Source of the DNA: Pohlia nutans
Taxonomy: Eukaryota; Streptophyta; Bryopsida; Bryales; Mniaceae
Length of the DNA stretch: 64,000 nucleotides
Direction of reading: 5' to 3'
Assembly (NCBI GenBank): GCA_022496805.1
Contig: CM040087.1
Location: forward strand, 4,848,001-4,912,000
Positions 1-11,784 of this stretch are shown in pieces; position 1 is the first letter of the stretch, and the number at the start of each line of letters is the position of its first letter. The translations under genes and the position numbers were made by a program. The notes under the pieces were generated by a model that saw only the letters and a list, made by a program, of their open reading frames with translations, was not told the origin of the DNA and made no database searches.

Positions 1-350
1 ATCGGTTGAGGACCAAAAATATTGAAGAAGGGGATTGGGTTTTAGTGTTTGATAGCACTTTGGAGCATCAACACAGTACACTGAGGAAGTTTGCTAAACG
101 GTGGTTTGGACCTTATGTGGTAATAAAAGTGCATGATAACGCCACTTATTCACTTCGAGAATTAGATGGTACTCCCTGTAGGATACCAGTGGCGGGCAAA
201 CGGATCAAAGCTTTTCGACGGAGAGATGGAAGATTTAATGAAGAAGACTTAAATGTAATATTGCCTGCATTGCAAGATCACGAAGTTGATGAAGATGAAG
301 AAATTAATGAAGATCAACTCGGGAGTGAAGATGATCAAGAAGATGACTGA
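1..350 (+). pseudogene. Ty3/gypsy polyprotein, integrase C-terminal end (runs off window)
   Basis: The open frame enters from the left edge and stops at 350. It matches the C-terminal tail of a Ty3/gypsy integrase. A beta-rich module has the GPY/F-like core RWFGPYVV, followed by ATYSLRELDG and a basic KRIKAFRRR stretch, then an acidic tail rich in E and D. This module follows the catalytic core and contributes to DNA binding and multimerisation. No chromodomain is visible. The catalytic core, RT and RNase H would lie left of the window. A purine-rich tract at 381-390 and a TG-starting sequence at 394 follow at the spacing expected of a polypurine tract and 3' LTR. Intactness cannot be judged from the fragment. 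Confidence 0.8.
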
Positions 351-393
351 GTTTGGCACATACCGGAGGATGTGCAGGTTTAGAGGGGGTGAA

Positions 394-1640
394 TGTCGCG
401 ATGCAAATGCGCATATAGTGTAAAAAATTATAGTATTATTATTTTGATGAGTTTTAAGATATCTCATTTAAAGAAGAAATGAATAGGGAATATTTGAGAA
501 AGATTATGAATTGATTCATAATCTCTACAAGGTTTTAATTGCCTTGTGTTTTGACTAATAAGAGTCAAACTTTACATTTATCTTCTTAGAATGAGTTTTG
601 ATATTTAATTTGAGTTTTGATAGTTGTTGAAAAGAAAGGTGAAGATTGTTTTACCTTTCTTTTAGTTTTTTGTGAGTTTATCATTAAAATAAGCGAATGG
701 ATAGAGGTATGGGAGACTTTTGGGTCACCCAATTAGTTTTAGGGTGCCCATGTGGCTAGGTATGGGCTGATGTGTTCCCCCTTGTGGCTTGATAAGGGGG
801 GCCTTCTTCTCCCGAACCTCATTCTTCTTGTGTTCATGTTTTAGTTTTCTAGTTTTGTGCCGTGTGTTTGAGGACAAGTGACTTACTGTGTATAGCTCGG
901 ATTTCAATGAAATTTTGAGAGCACGTTCCTCTTCTTGTTGTGATTCCAATGGTGTGTGGCGCTTGTCATTTGGAGTTAGTATGAGAAAGTTATGCCTTGA
1001 GAAGTGAAAGAGGGTTTACTGCCGTCGAAATTCAAAGGCAGTCGCTTTAAACTCTTGTAAAAATTTATATAATGATCGATTAGTTTTGAACTTTGGTGAG
1101 CACATGTGTTATGTTGATAGCTTTCTAAAAAGCTATTAAACTCTTGTTTTGGACTTAGGACGTGAAAGTTATGCTTGTAGAAGTTTGAGGGTGTGAAACT
1201 GCCGCTCAATATAGGAGTTCCATTTTTGACGAAGTATAGAAAACGGACAGTATGATATTTTAAGCTAAGATTTACAGGCAACGTAGATGGTGATGTTAGC
1301 TTTCTAAAAAATTATGGCATCATGTATTTGGAGCTTTTATGAAGATGATATGCGTCCCGAAGTGGAGAGATGTACAGCTGCCGTGAATATTTGGAGTCTC
1401 AACTTCAGCACGCTATAAATATTGAATGGTAAATCATTTTCTCTTGAAAATTTTACAGATTGTGTAGCTTTGTGTTAGCTTTCCAGAAAGTTATAGCACA
1501 CTTGATTTGGAGCAAGTATGTGTCTGTGGCGTTCATTTGAATGCTGACAGTGTTTTTAAAGGTTTAAGCCTTTACACGGTTTGCTATTTTGCAAAATAAA
1601 ACATAGATTTGGGTTTTTAATGGTATAAACAATAAATTAC
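394..1640 (+). mobile_element. Probable 3' LTR of the gypsy element; end not resolved
   Basis: The sequence begins TGTCGCGATG directly after a purine tract (tagagggggt, 381-390), as expected for an LTR start after a polypurine tract. The right end is uncertain. A CA-ending candidate occurs near 1605, but no flanking target duplication can be checked because the other LTR is outside the window. An internal 180-bp tandem repeat is listed separately. Confidence 0.45.
940..1570 (+). repeat. Degenerate ~180-bp tandem repeat (about 3.4 units)
   Basis: The phrase CTGCCG followed by a short AT-rich run recurs near 1019, 1199 and 1378. The phrase GTTAGCTTTCTAAAAA (with variants) recurs near 1113, 1293 and 1473. 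Both sets give a period of 179-181 bp. Units are strongly diverged. The array lies in the presumed LTR, and the period is close to a nucleosome repeat length. Confidence 0.65.
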
Positions 1641-1672
1641 ACTATCATATTTCCCCATACCTTGAATTCAAA

Positions 1673-3274
1673 CTAGTTGCAGCTAGAAACCCCGCGTTTT
1701 CCCAGAGCAAAACCCTCTCTACCCGACAACGTGGTCTTCATTGGGCCACACACATCCGAATGCACGATCTCCAAAACCTTCGTGGCCCAAGTCGCCGCTT
1801 CACCCGCAAATGGCAACCGTTGTTGCTTGCCTTCAATGCAACCTTCACAAGTGAATGAAGAAGCATCCACTTTCAATTGATGAAGGTCCATGCCACTTAC
1901 CATGCCGCGTAGTGTCTTCACACTCTTGATGTTCAAATGGCCGAGTCGACGATGCCACAACGCCAACTTGTTGTCCTTCAAGTTTAAATGTGCCAACGCC
2001 GTCGATTCCTTGGAATGCACCTTCGAGAACTTGATGTGGTACAAGCCCTCATGTTCTTCAATGATGGCCACCTCATCTTGACTCGGTGACAACACATAAC
2101 ACCCCTTATCACTAAATTCAACCCTCAAGTGCTTTGCCACTAATTGCCGCACCGATAGTAAATTTGCCGTTAATTTGGGAACGTGGAGGACATCTTGGAT
2201 AGTGATTGTCTTCACACGACCCCTCACCTCGGTGTCTACAACAAGTTGGCCTTTGCCAATGGCCTCAAGCACCGTATCATCTCCCAAAATCACCCTCCTT
2301 GGGTTAATGAAAGCATACGAATGAAAACAAGTTTTATGCGGTGACATGTGGCTTGTAGCCGTCGAATCAACAATCCAATCACTCGTACTACCATTGCACG
2401 ATACATTGCTTGCCATCATTGCATACTCGTCTTTGCCATCACTCATGCTTGCATCCCAAGAGACATACCGCGTAGTAAACGCATACTCATCATCATCATC
2501 ACGAGTTTTAGTGTTGTTTGCACTTTCCCCCTTCTCATCCCTCTTGCGTTTGTAACAAAACTTGGCAATGTGGCCCTTCTTACCGCAATAGAAGCACGCC
2601 TTGTCGCTGGAGCTCCCACCGCCTCCATTCTTGGATTGCTTTGCCATGAGAGCCGCACTATCTCCACGAGACTCATTCTCCTTTCGCCGCGAGAGCTCGT
2701 GCAACAACCGCGAGGTCACATAGTCCAATGTGAGCTCCGAAATGGGCCTTGACTCCATGGCCACGATGAGATACTCGTACGAGGGTGGTAGGCTTTCCAA
2801 AAGGGTAATCACAACATCCCCATCGGAAATGGTCACGTCCGCACCGTTGAGTTGATCCGCGAGTGCCTTGACTTTGTTGATGTACGCTAACATGTCGTCT
2901 TGTTCCTCCATCTTGATGGTGAAGAACTTACGCCGCAAAAACAATATGTTGGCCAAACTCTTTGCTTCGTGAATGTTGCAAAGCTTGGCCCATGCCTCGC
3001 GGGGTGTCTTGCACGAACGAATGTGCGCGAGTTGGGAATCCGAAAGATTGAAAGCCAAGATGGCAAATGCCTTCTTCTCGCGCCTCAAATATGCTTGCAT
3101 CACGCCCGGGTCGGTAGTAGATTGAGGGGGCTCCTCACTACCATCCACAATGTCCCACAACTCCTTCTCCGCCATGACCATCTCCATTTTGAACTTCCAC
3201 AAGTGGAAATTCACGCCATCGAACTTGTCCACCACTTTGGGACCCTCACCCTCGTAAGATGCCATGATCCTCAC
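1673..3274 (-). pseudogene. Truncated Ty1/copia gag-protease-integrase ORF
   Basis: A 533-codon minus-strand frame holds copia domains in order. First comes a UBN2-type gag region (KFDGVNFHLWKFKME near residues 17-31, then LESLPPSYE near 160). Next is a CCHC zinc knuckle (CFYCGKKGHIAKFC, about 228-241), then the protease region (DWIVDSTATSHMS, about 298-310), and a gag-pre-integrase HHCC zinc finger (LWHRRLGHLN to CEGC, about 430-475). The frame ends just after the start of the integrase core (LEIVHSDVCGPM, about 500-511). The remaining integrase, RT and RNase H are missing. The protease motif is usually D-S-G-A; here the glycine is threonine, which should impair it. The element is a 3'-truncated relic. 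No matching LTR or initiator-Met primer-binding site was found upstream (3.3-4.4 kb). Confidence 0.85.
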
Positions 3275-4380
3275 TCAAGAATGCCTCCTCACTCAATTAA
3301 ACCCTCAAACTCAATAACCACACTCGTTTTTATGATTTTTGATAGAAAGTAGCACCTTTGTGCTTCCGATGCCTCTAGTTCAACCCTAAACAACAAATCA
3401 GCACCTTTGTGCTCCACACACACCTTCCAACACTCAAATGCGAAGGTAGCTCACCCAAATTGCAAAGATGTTAACCAAAACACCTCAAATCACTCAATGG
3501 AGCTCCCACTACTCCGATTGACCCAAATCAACACCTTAGTGTTCCCAATCACTCAATGCACGTAATCAACACCTTTGTGTCCCTCAATAGCACTATATCA
3601 ATGCTCATGGACTCACATAAGCCCCTTGAAACCCTAGATGCATTGAAATTGCTCAAAACCGCACCTTTGTGCGCCCAAGTGCATAAAGTAACTCCAAATG
3701 AAAATTTGAGCACTCCAAGGCTATGAAACACATGCAACACCTCAATGCAAGTGCCCAATCACTTAGATCAGACTATAGACCCTCCCTTAGAGCCTCAACA
3801 CCTCACAAATCACTTGTATGACCACAAGTGCATCAAATTGAACGAAACGACGTTCCACTTACAAAAGAGGCTTGGAATGAAAAACTTGGAAATCCAAAGG
3901 AAGAGATCGACCAAGAAGAGTGCTCCCACGTGTAACTTCAGCCCGTGCACACCTCCAAGAGAGAAGACTCCTCCAAAACGCTCCAAAATGCTCCCAAAAG
4001 CTCCAAATCAACCCCTTCCGCAACGACCTCGAACTAATTGCCTCAATGCAATCAAAGACTCATGCAACACACATGAGTGGGCCCATAACCTATTGAAGGT
4101 AAGAGATGAGAGCACAAGGCACACACACACACACAAAGAATGCGTAGAAAGAGATGATCTTTACTCAAAGGCCTTCCACCTTAAGTAGTGTACACTAGGG
4201 GGTCACCATGGACAAACCATATAGGATAACTCATCACAAGGACACTCTAGAGATCAGCCCATGCCTAACCCCTCTTCCCACACACCATTATTTAGCACCC
4301 GAACCTCTTTGGCTCCTAGCAATACTACCGTACATCAATTACCTCAATAGGAATTTATAAAGTGTGTGTGTCGTGGTGGA
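3275..4380 (-). mobile_element. Probable leader region of the copia relic with repeated CACCTTTGTG motif
   Basis: This stretch lies immediately 5' of the copia ORF on its coding strand. It carries five spaced copies of a small near-palindrome (GCACCTTTGTGC or ACACCTTTGTGT and variants) near 3350, 3400, 3530, 3570 and 3660. A 147-codon frame at 3745-4188 has low-complexity, basic, proline-rich composition and no recognised domain. I do not call it a gene. Confidence 0.35.
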
Positions 4381-5739
4381 ATTGTGATTTGCATTGTGAA
4401 AGTTTTTATCAAAACTGTGTATTTTTTTCATATTTTCGATTCAAGTTTTGAATACCTAAAAGTAAAAATTGGAATTTATGTTGAACTAATGGAATGCAGT
4501 ATTTGCATCATTAATTCCACACAAACTTTCAAATTTGGAAAATAATCAAAATTGAATATTTTATGGTAATTCAAAAGAGGCTGTTTATAGCAAAAATCTA
4601 CTAAAGTTTGAATGTGATGAAATTCATAGTATCATTTCAAACTCATGAGTGTCATGATTCCAAAGTGAAATCAAACATTTATAAAAGAAAAACTCATTAA
4701 TAAATTGCAAAACATAACATTCTAAAATGAATACATAAATTCATAACAAAGCTAGAATAGAATAAATAGAATATAATATAAATTAAAGAAACTAAAGTTA
4801 AATCTATTCTCATGACGAATGCATGAGTTTAGACTTAATTTTGACTTTTTAAAGTTTTAACATAAAGTAACCTAAAAAGTTAAAAGCAAAGATAAAAGTT
4901 AAAGTTAAAAGTTAAATATAACCCTATTCTCATGGCGGATGCATGATTATAGTGTTATTTTAATACTTTAAAGCTACTTTATACTTTCTCAAAAAGTCAC
5001 GGATATAGGTTTTAGATTGCATGGTCTTAGGTTCTATTTCCTAGAATGGTTTTTAGGGTAGAGATTGAGCACAATTAGTTATTAGACCCATGTGGTTTTG
5101 TATGTAGGATCTAATTGTGTACATTGGACAATTTGACCTAAAAGGATAAATAAAGTCCAAGAAGAAAAATCTTAGTGAGTAATTCAAAACTCAACATACT
5201 TTGCACAACTGCCAGACAATTTGACCACTGCAAAGACTATTTGACTAGACTATTTGACATAGAATATTGATATTCGTTAGACATATTGCATTAGCTGCGA
5301 AGATAGGCTCAAAAGAGCAATTACTGGACTATTTGACCTAAACATAAATATCAGATAAAGAAGGAAATATATATATATATATATATATATATTATACAAA
5401 GTATTATCTTGGCATTTGACTAGGTGATAGATCATGCATTTGACAATTTGACTAAACCTGACAATTTGATCAGACTCTTTGACCTCCTAATAGAACACTA
5501 GGCAGGACTGGGACTTCATTGTGTCACTGCACTAATGGAATGACCACCAAATTCAATACCTTGGGAATAAGAGTGTTTTGCTAGTATTCAAAACTTAAAT
5601 TCTATTTTGAAAGTGACTTTAGTCACATAATGATAGACTGCTTAACCTTTCCTTTCAAAAGAACCCCTATACTTATTTTGTTCCTGTGTTTTGGAAATCA
5701 CAAAACTAGATTAACAATTGACGGCAATGCAAGTAGGAT
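4381..5739. other. AT-rich intergenic DNA
   Basis: I see no gene. A dinucleotide (AT)n microsatellite lies at about 5367-5392. Phrases such as 'tttgac' and 'caatttgac' recur often between 5130 and 5480, suggesting decayed short repeats. Confidence 0.5.
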
Positions 5740-6775
5740 TATCTTGTCGTGACGAGTACCCCTCTACCAAAAGTTCATACAAAAAATTTGATCAATCGGA
5801 ATGAGGCTCCAATGGGCTTTCAATACTGAGGGCTTATCCATGACCTAGTACTGACTTGATGAAAAAAAATTCACCAGCCCCCACTAGGACTAGACATCTA
5901 AATCCTGAATTTGCAAGATCACTTGCACAAACACCACGACGCACACCATTTGGAACGACGCGTACCATTTGAAACGATGCACACCACGGCCAAGGGCTCA
6001 TACCAGCATTCTAAAACCAGCACAAGCATCATCAAGATAATTATCCACACAACTAAACCACGAGGAGCACGAGATGACAACGCGATTAGGGTGTGCTTGT
6101 TGTTACAAGTACCCTACCACTAAGAGTTCATAATAACAATTTGATCTACTGGATGTGGTTTTAATAAGCTCTTAGTGCCGTTGCTCATCTATGGTCTAGT
6201 AGATTGATAGAAAAAAATTACACCAGCTTTCACTGGGACTAGAAATCCAAGTCTAGATTTGGCAAGACCACAAACACGATCACCATGTCGTACACCACGG
6301 CTACAACACAACCACGGCCAAGGGCCAAGACCAGCACCCCAAGCTCCAAAATCCCAAGCCCCAACACGAGCATGAGAGCATCATCAAAATAATTATGCAC
6401 TCAACATCACCATGACGAGCACGTGACGACAACGCGTGGAGATTGTGCCCATTGTGATGAGTACCCCTCCATCTAAAGGTTGTACATTGAGTTTGATCAA
6501 GTGGAATATATAAAGCTCTAGTTGGCTCTTGGTACCGAGGACTTATCCATGGCTTAGTATTGGTTTGATGAAAAGATAAATTCACTAGCCCACACTAGGA
6601 CTTGAAATCCAAATCCAAAATTTGCAAAACAACTGATACAAACACCACAATCACACCACTAGCACAAGACCACCACAGCTAAGGGCGAAGACCAGCATTC
6701 CAAAAGCTGCACGAGCTCATCAAGATAATTATGAAATCAAGATCACCATTACGAGCACGTGACGATAGTTTAGTC
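5740..6775 (+). repeat. Tandem repeat of ~352 bp, three diverged copies
   Basis: Three head-to-tail units share, in order, a GTACCCC start (near 5756, 6109 and 6461), 'aatttgatc', a 'cttatccatg' or 'ctcatctatg' block, 'gatgaaaaaaa', 'caccagc..cactaggactag', 'aaatccaa', and a block ending 'catcaagataattat' and 'gacgacaacgcg'. The spacing is 353 and 352 bp. Short ORFs in the array (such as 5911-6123) are not conserved between units, so it is not coding. Confidence 0.8.
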
Positions 6776-7409
6776 ATTAACAACATGTACTTGAATATCA
6801 CGACGAGTTTGTTGGGACAATGCGATAAGCTCGAGAATTTCAAACAACGTTGCGATGAGTACAATCAGTACAAGCATCTTCAGTTCAACATTGATCAAAC
6901 TTCAAGATGGACACAAAATTCTAGAGGCATCTGTACATCTTTGCTTGCTATATTCAAAACCGGGCCGCGCCCTTACTTGCAACTCCATCAACATTTGCAA
7001 TTTGAGACACACACCTTGTCCAGGTCATTGCAATTAATAGCCATGGTGCAAACTCAACTTGTTGATCTCTCTTTAGCTCACTCCTTTCAGTTCTCTAGCG
7101 TTGACATTCACCACGCGCCGAGAGTCAAATCATGCATCACCACAATTTCTAGTAGCAACTCCAAGATTCACAAGCTTACATCTATTAGGGAGGCTAGATC
7201 ACCTGCAGCCGCTCGCCAAATAAGAGAACACGTGAACAATATGGCCAAACATATATGCAAATACTAGTACCTTGGTTGAGTGCGGCCGCATCAAAAAGAC
7301 TGCTAGTCCTAATTTGATACCATCTTGGCCATCGAATCAATCGTATGGTGCTCTAATGCTTCTGGAGACCACCCTAAACCAAAGGTTTGTTAAGCCCATT
7401 GTACAATTG

Positions 7410-7715
7410 CATTATAAGAAAACTTGGTAAAACAAATCGCAGCTGAATTTAGTTGCGCTTCGTTTAACTTCATTCCGTTGCAGTCCCTAAACGACCGCAG
7501 CGACAGTATTTTGCAATTTTGTGGCTTCAATTTTTGGAAAGGAATTTGAAAGTGTAATATATCATTGGAATTTTTCAAATTCCTTTTCAAATATTAAGGC
7601 TGCAAAATTGCAAACAACAATCGATGTAGTCGTTTAGAGACCGCAACGAAATGAAGTCAAACAAACCGTAGCTGAATTCAACAGAGATCATTTTTTACCA
7701 AATTTTCTTATAGTG
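7410..7715. mobile_element. CACTA-like foldback MITE (306 bp)
   Basis: The left end CATTATAAGAAAACTTGGT is inversely matched by the right end ACCAAATTTTCTTATAGTG, so the TIR consensus is CACTATAAGAAAA. The interior is also self-complementary: TGCAGTCCCTAAACGACCGC near 7480 pairs with a block near 7640. It has no coding capacity. A clean 3-bp target duplication is not seen. Assignment to CMC/CACTA rests on the CACTA terminus. Confidence 0.6.
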
Positions 7716-8164
7716 CCGGGTTGACATAGGATGTCCGTATATTCCTAGAAACCAGCTCAACTCCACTTATCTAACACACGTAATCTCAATCCATGCAGAG
7801 GCCTCATCAAATATATATTATGGCATAAGATATATGATCATATATATGTTTTTCAATATCTAGTTACGTTCATAATTGTATATAAAGTTGATCAACTTGG
7901 TTGGGTATGGAGAGGTGTATGGAGGCCAAGAGCCCATTGGTAGCCTTTAGGTTTGATTAAAAAAAAGAAGTTCATTAGGATCTTTCAAGCAGCCAAGGAA
8001 TTGGAACAAAATTCCTGTTTACAAGATTTGGCGTGTCTTCAGGGAAATACACTTGTAAAAAATGAAAAAAATTCTTAAATAATTCTAAACCACGGTTATA
8101 GGTCCCACGGCCATAGGGCAATTTTTTTACTATAATTAGTAATTTGTCTAAATTTGTCAAGTTC

Positions 8165-8265
8165 TAGGCTCTAGCAAAGTTACTGCTCACGGCTCTTAGG
8201 CTCACAAAGTTCCTGCTCACAGCTCATAGGCTCGCCATTCTAGGCTCACATGCTAGCGTCGTTGC
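8165..8265 (+). repeat. Short degenerate tandem repeat
   Basis: Phrases of the type 'taggctcacaaagttcctgctcacagctca' recur two to three times with a spacing near 35-40 bp. The array is local and has no coding potential. Confidence 0.4.
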
Positions 8266-8849
8266 TGCACATGGAATCAAACACAACATTAGATAGCATG
8301 AACACAGTTGTCTTTCCCCAACTCTTCAAATTTGTTAAACTTCTATTTTGAGCAAAGTATATAATCCTGAACCTTGATACATTCTAAGTCTTTTGAGTTC
8401 ACATCTGAATTTAGACAAGTGAGTTGATGTTGTCTAATGTTGTGTTTAAATTCACAAGCATATGAAGGTAAGGTCATGAAACAAATAATCAAGTCAGAAC
8501 CGATATTGCAAATCACAAATCCCCATCAAGGTCTTTCTACCTTTCAACAACTTGAAAAAGCATTGAATAACAAAGGGCCTTTCGATCATCCAAAAATGAT
8601 GTGCTTATCACCTTCCAATATGATGCGTTCGTCTAGTGGCGCTCTAGGAAAGGAGCAGACCCACGAACTGTCTGTTTAGCATCGGAAGAAGCAACTTTAG
8701 GAAAGAAAAAAACTAAATATTCAATGCCCGTTCTTAGACAGTCAAATCCATTAAAGTTTCCTAACTTGTACAACTTGTAAACCAAGCAAATCCTAATGAT
8801 CAATAACACCTCTGATCCCACACAACAATGAAGCAGAGACTTTCCCTTT

Positions 8850-8869
8850 GAAGGCTACTGAATGTTATG
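8850..8869 (+). mobile_element. Solo right end of the CATAACATTCAATAGCC MITE family
   Basis: The sequence matches the right TIR (AAGGCTATTGAATGTTATG) of the elements at 11097-11500 and 57709-58245, with one or two differences. No partner left end is nearby, so this is a relic. Confidence 0.4.
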
Positions 8870-9041
8870 GTTTGGAAAAAACAAGCATGGAAGATTTCTG
8901 TGCATTAAAGAGTATCCACCGGATCATCTCGGTGCAGCTTCAACTCAAATTAGGCGTTGTGAATACAAGACTAAAACTTCTATTCAGAGAACATTTTAGC
9001 CAGGAGCAGAGAAGGGAATTGGGAGCTACAGAAAGTTCAGT

Positions 9042-9203
9042 CACTAGTAGAAATCTTGTCTTATGTGACAAGTCTTTAGTGACTAAATGTCCGGAAAGAC
9101 AAGTCCATAATGACGCAAAGACCACTTTGTGTCAATATGGACTTGTCTTTCCGGACATTGAGTCATTAAAGACTTGTCACATAAGACAAGATTTCTACTA
9201 GTG
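9042..9203. mobile_element. CACTA-type foldback MITE (162 bp) with AGT target duplication
   Basis: The element starts CACTAGTAGAAATCTTGTC and ends with the inverse GATTTCTACTAGTG. Nearly its whole length folds into one hairpin about 80 bp long, with a few mismatches and a loop near 9121. The 3-bp direct repeat AGT flanks it (9039-9041 and 9204-9206), the hallmark of CACTA/En-Spm insertion. It is non-autonomous. Confidence 0.85.
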
Positions 9204-9659
9204 AGTATAAACAAGTCATTGAGTTCGTAAAGTGATATTGACAAGAAAGCTTTTGGAGAATCAAAAAATCAGTAGTTCTTCCCCTCTGCTACAGTGAGGT
9301 GGAGTATGTTTTTTTCCTTCAGAGCTAAACCCTCAACCAGAAGAAAGATTTCAGTGTTCTGTTGCTCCTTGTTGATCTTAGTATGGTCCAGGTAAACAAT
9401 ACACTTGTAAATGGCTAGATCAACACAAGAATATATAGATATTGCCTAAGCGGTTTAAAGCACAAGGAATCAACGAATTGCTTCTGTACACAGCTAATTG
9501 ACGGATGTTCTAATCCAAGAGAAAATTAGTCACGTCGACAAAAGATCTCGGTAATGGACTTTTGAAACTCTCATTTTGCGTCACAGGACTTAGCAAACCG
9601 TGTTATGTAAATAAATACTAAGAAAGTAGTAATCGTTTTGAAGAAGAAATGATTTCATA

Positions 9660-9811
9660 TGTGGTGAGAGGAGCATACCAGTGCCGCCGATGACGAAAGC
9701 GGCCATGGCGGGCACGCTTGCTTGCTCCGTTGTTGTCATAAGATCTCGTTTGTCCTTCACGCCACAAAACCCTAACCCCCTCAATTGCCCGTCTGCATCA
9801 ATACGCACCAT
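9660..9811 (-). pseudogene. Exon-like fragment with Rossmann GGTG motif
   Basis: On the minus strand a Met-initiated frame begins MTTTEQASVPAMAAFVIGGTG and is interrupted by a GT that could be a splice donor (GTATGC, near 9680). VIGGTG resembles the nucleotide-binding turn of NAD(P)-binding Rossmann proteins such as short-chain dehydrogenases. A CCCTAACCCCCTC tract upstream resembles plant leader sequence. I find no convincing next exon downstream (8.9-9.6 kb on the minus strand), so it may be a gene fragment or a chance ORF. Confidence 0.25.
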
Positions 9812-9878
9812 TCAAAGCTCTCAGGAAAAGATCGCAAAAGATGTCGACGATGTCACAAAAGATGTCGATGATGATCGG

Positions 9879-9958
9879 TACCCAAGCTTATCCGCACCCA
9901 AGCTGATCCGCACCCAAGCTGATCCGCACCCAAGCTGATCCGCACCCAAGCTGCTCTG
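9879..9958 (+). repeat. 16-bp tandem repeat, five units
   Basis: The unit CACCCAAGCTGATCCG is repeated five times without spacers. The first and last units are diverged (TTATCC, TGCTCTG). A short related block (AAGCTGCTCCGCCAAGAGAA) recurs near 9990. Confidence 0.85.
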
Positions 9959-10099
9959 CCAAGAGAACTTTGACGCAAGTGTGCAAGCAAAGCTGCTCCG
10001 CCAAGAGAATTTCGACAGAGAAGTTCAAGTGAAAAGCAAAAAAGCAAAGGTGAGTTCAAGTGCACGCACAAGGAAAAAAGAAGAAACGCAAAGAGCAAA

Positions 10100-11010
10100 A
10101 GCAGAAATGAGCGTCTGAAACCCTACCTGAGCATGGACCTTCATCCCCTACTGTACATCCAAATAACGTCGTTACTTAGTGGATGAAAAAACGCATGATT
10201 TTTGGTCCAGGTCTGACAAGAAAGCGTAAACGCGTAAACCATTACTTTACATATATTTTTGTATAGCCTTATCTCCAGCCTCATGTATATCTACTTCTTG
10301 CTTAATAGCAATATGTCTCTTGTACGTACATTTTGTACATGCTTGTTCTAAATAATACCCCTTTTGTGCACGCACGTGTATATTTACAGTACTTGAACAG
10401 TGCACTCCCTGGGTGTCTACAACACTCTGTAATTTTTGAATGTTTTTTTCTTTCCAAAAATATATTTCTCAAAAATCACACTATTTTTGGAGAGAATACC
10501 CATATTAGGCCATCACAAGTCTTGGTATATATAAATCTAAGCTTTTAGCTGGGCAACTAAGATAGAGACACCCATTCCCGAGCATGTACTCAAAACCAAT
10601 CACCCTAGATTCTTGCCTAATTTCTAGATTTTGAAAGGGAAGATGTACCTCATTTGTACATTAGAGCCTATAATTGGTTTTTGGTGAACCTACAACTTCC
10701 ACTTGGAAAATTTGTACTTATTCAAATAATTATCAAATAATATTAAAATAAATATGAAAACTTCTCAATTTCTTATTGCTAAAAGAGGAAAAAATTCAAA
10801 ATATCTATTCATCTACCTCAAGTATAGTGCATGTCTTAAGTGGTCGGAAATGGGTGTCTACCTTACATGAAAATCTCATTGATATGCAGTTATGGTTGAA
10901 AACTCAACAACTCCTCAGTCTATTTGCAGCTGAAACACTAGAGCTCAATTAAGTTCAATCTTTTGATTCTCCTCATTCAAGACTGATTGATGATCACTCT
11001 CCAAAAGCTC
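10100..11010. other. Intergenic DNA, no gene seen
   Basis: AT-rich sequence. Short ORFs of 60-70 codons show no domain, signal or codon bias that would support a gene. Confidence 0.4.
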
Positions 11011-11012
11011 TA

Positions 11013-11584
11013 CACAGGGAGATAAATGCAAGGTTCCCATATGAGAAACGTGGACAAATTTATCACTTTCCCAGATCAAAAATACACTACAATCATCATA
11101 ACATTCAGTAGCCTTTGTAATTGCTGCCTCCCTCCAACAGTATGATGTGGAATAATCAATAGCTATGGGGGCACGGGGCATTAAGCAAGAGCAATTCACC
11201 ATGGTGAACAGTCATTGAAAGCACTCATTCAATCACAATTTAACATTGTTTTGTAATTGTATATTTGATTCATTCACAATTCAACAGCGTTTTGTAATTG
11301 TATATTTGATTCATTCACAATTCACGAGACAATTCAACAACGTTTTGTAATCTTTTATTTTTATTCTATCACAATTCAATAGTGTTTTGTAATTATTTAT
11401 TTGATTGAATAGTTCATTCAATTACAAATTAGTGGTCACTCCATATATAAAGGTGAATGAAACTAAAAGGCACCCTCTTCGAAGGCTATTGAATGTTATG
11501 ATCTCAGGAAAGCTACAATTGTGAAAATTTTGTCCCACTTCCCATATGAAATCCCATATGAGAATGTCTTCATCTCTCCCTGTG
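11013..11584. mobile_element. Foldback MITE (TIR CACAGGGAGA) interrupted by a second MITE
   Basis: The left end CACAGGGAGATAAATG and the right end TCTCCCTGTG are inverted. The arms also pair through TTCCCATATGAGAA. A related uninterrupted copy lies at about 11890-12063. Comparison shows that the block at 11097-11500 is an insertion. Confidence 0.6.
11097..11500. mobile_element. MITE with TIR CATAACATTCAATAGCC (404 bp), nested
   Basis: It starts CATAACATTCAGTAGCCTT and ends with the inverse AAGGCTATTGAATGTTATG. A second copy is at 57709-58245. Shared interior blocks include GATGTGGAATA, GGCATTAAGC, GAAAGCACTCA and CACTCCATATATAAAGGTG. Internally it has three tandem versions of a CAATTCAACAGCGTTTTGTAA-like unit. 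The superfamily is unresolved. Confidence 0.65.
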
Positions 11585-11784
11585 TTAGCCAAGTCAAGGC
11601 GTGGTCGATCGACAAACCTGATCGACAAATCAGAGCGTGTATGATTGAATTAATGTGCATTGAGATAATTATCTAGTGTATCTTACTAACTGTAGAATCT
11701 CTCCCTGGAGGTTACAATAGAATGTCCAGATTGAGATAGCCTGTATCATTGAAGTGGAGTTTTTTTTTATTCCATTGAGATACA

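Noticed and set aside
3745..4188. 147-codon ORF upstream of the copia relic
   Set aside because: Low-complexity basic composition, no domain, and position in the presumed element leader.
5740..6775. CRISPR-like or coding repeat array
   Set aside because: Units are about 352 bp, diverged, without short conserved repeats and spacers. The window is eukaryotic.
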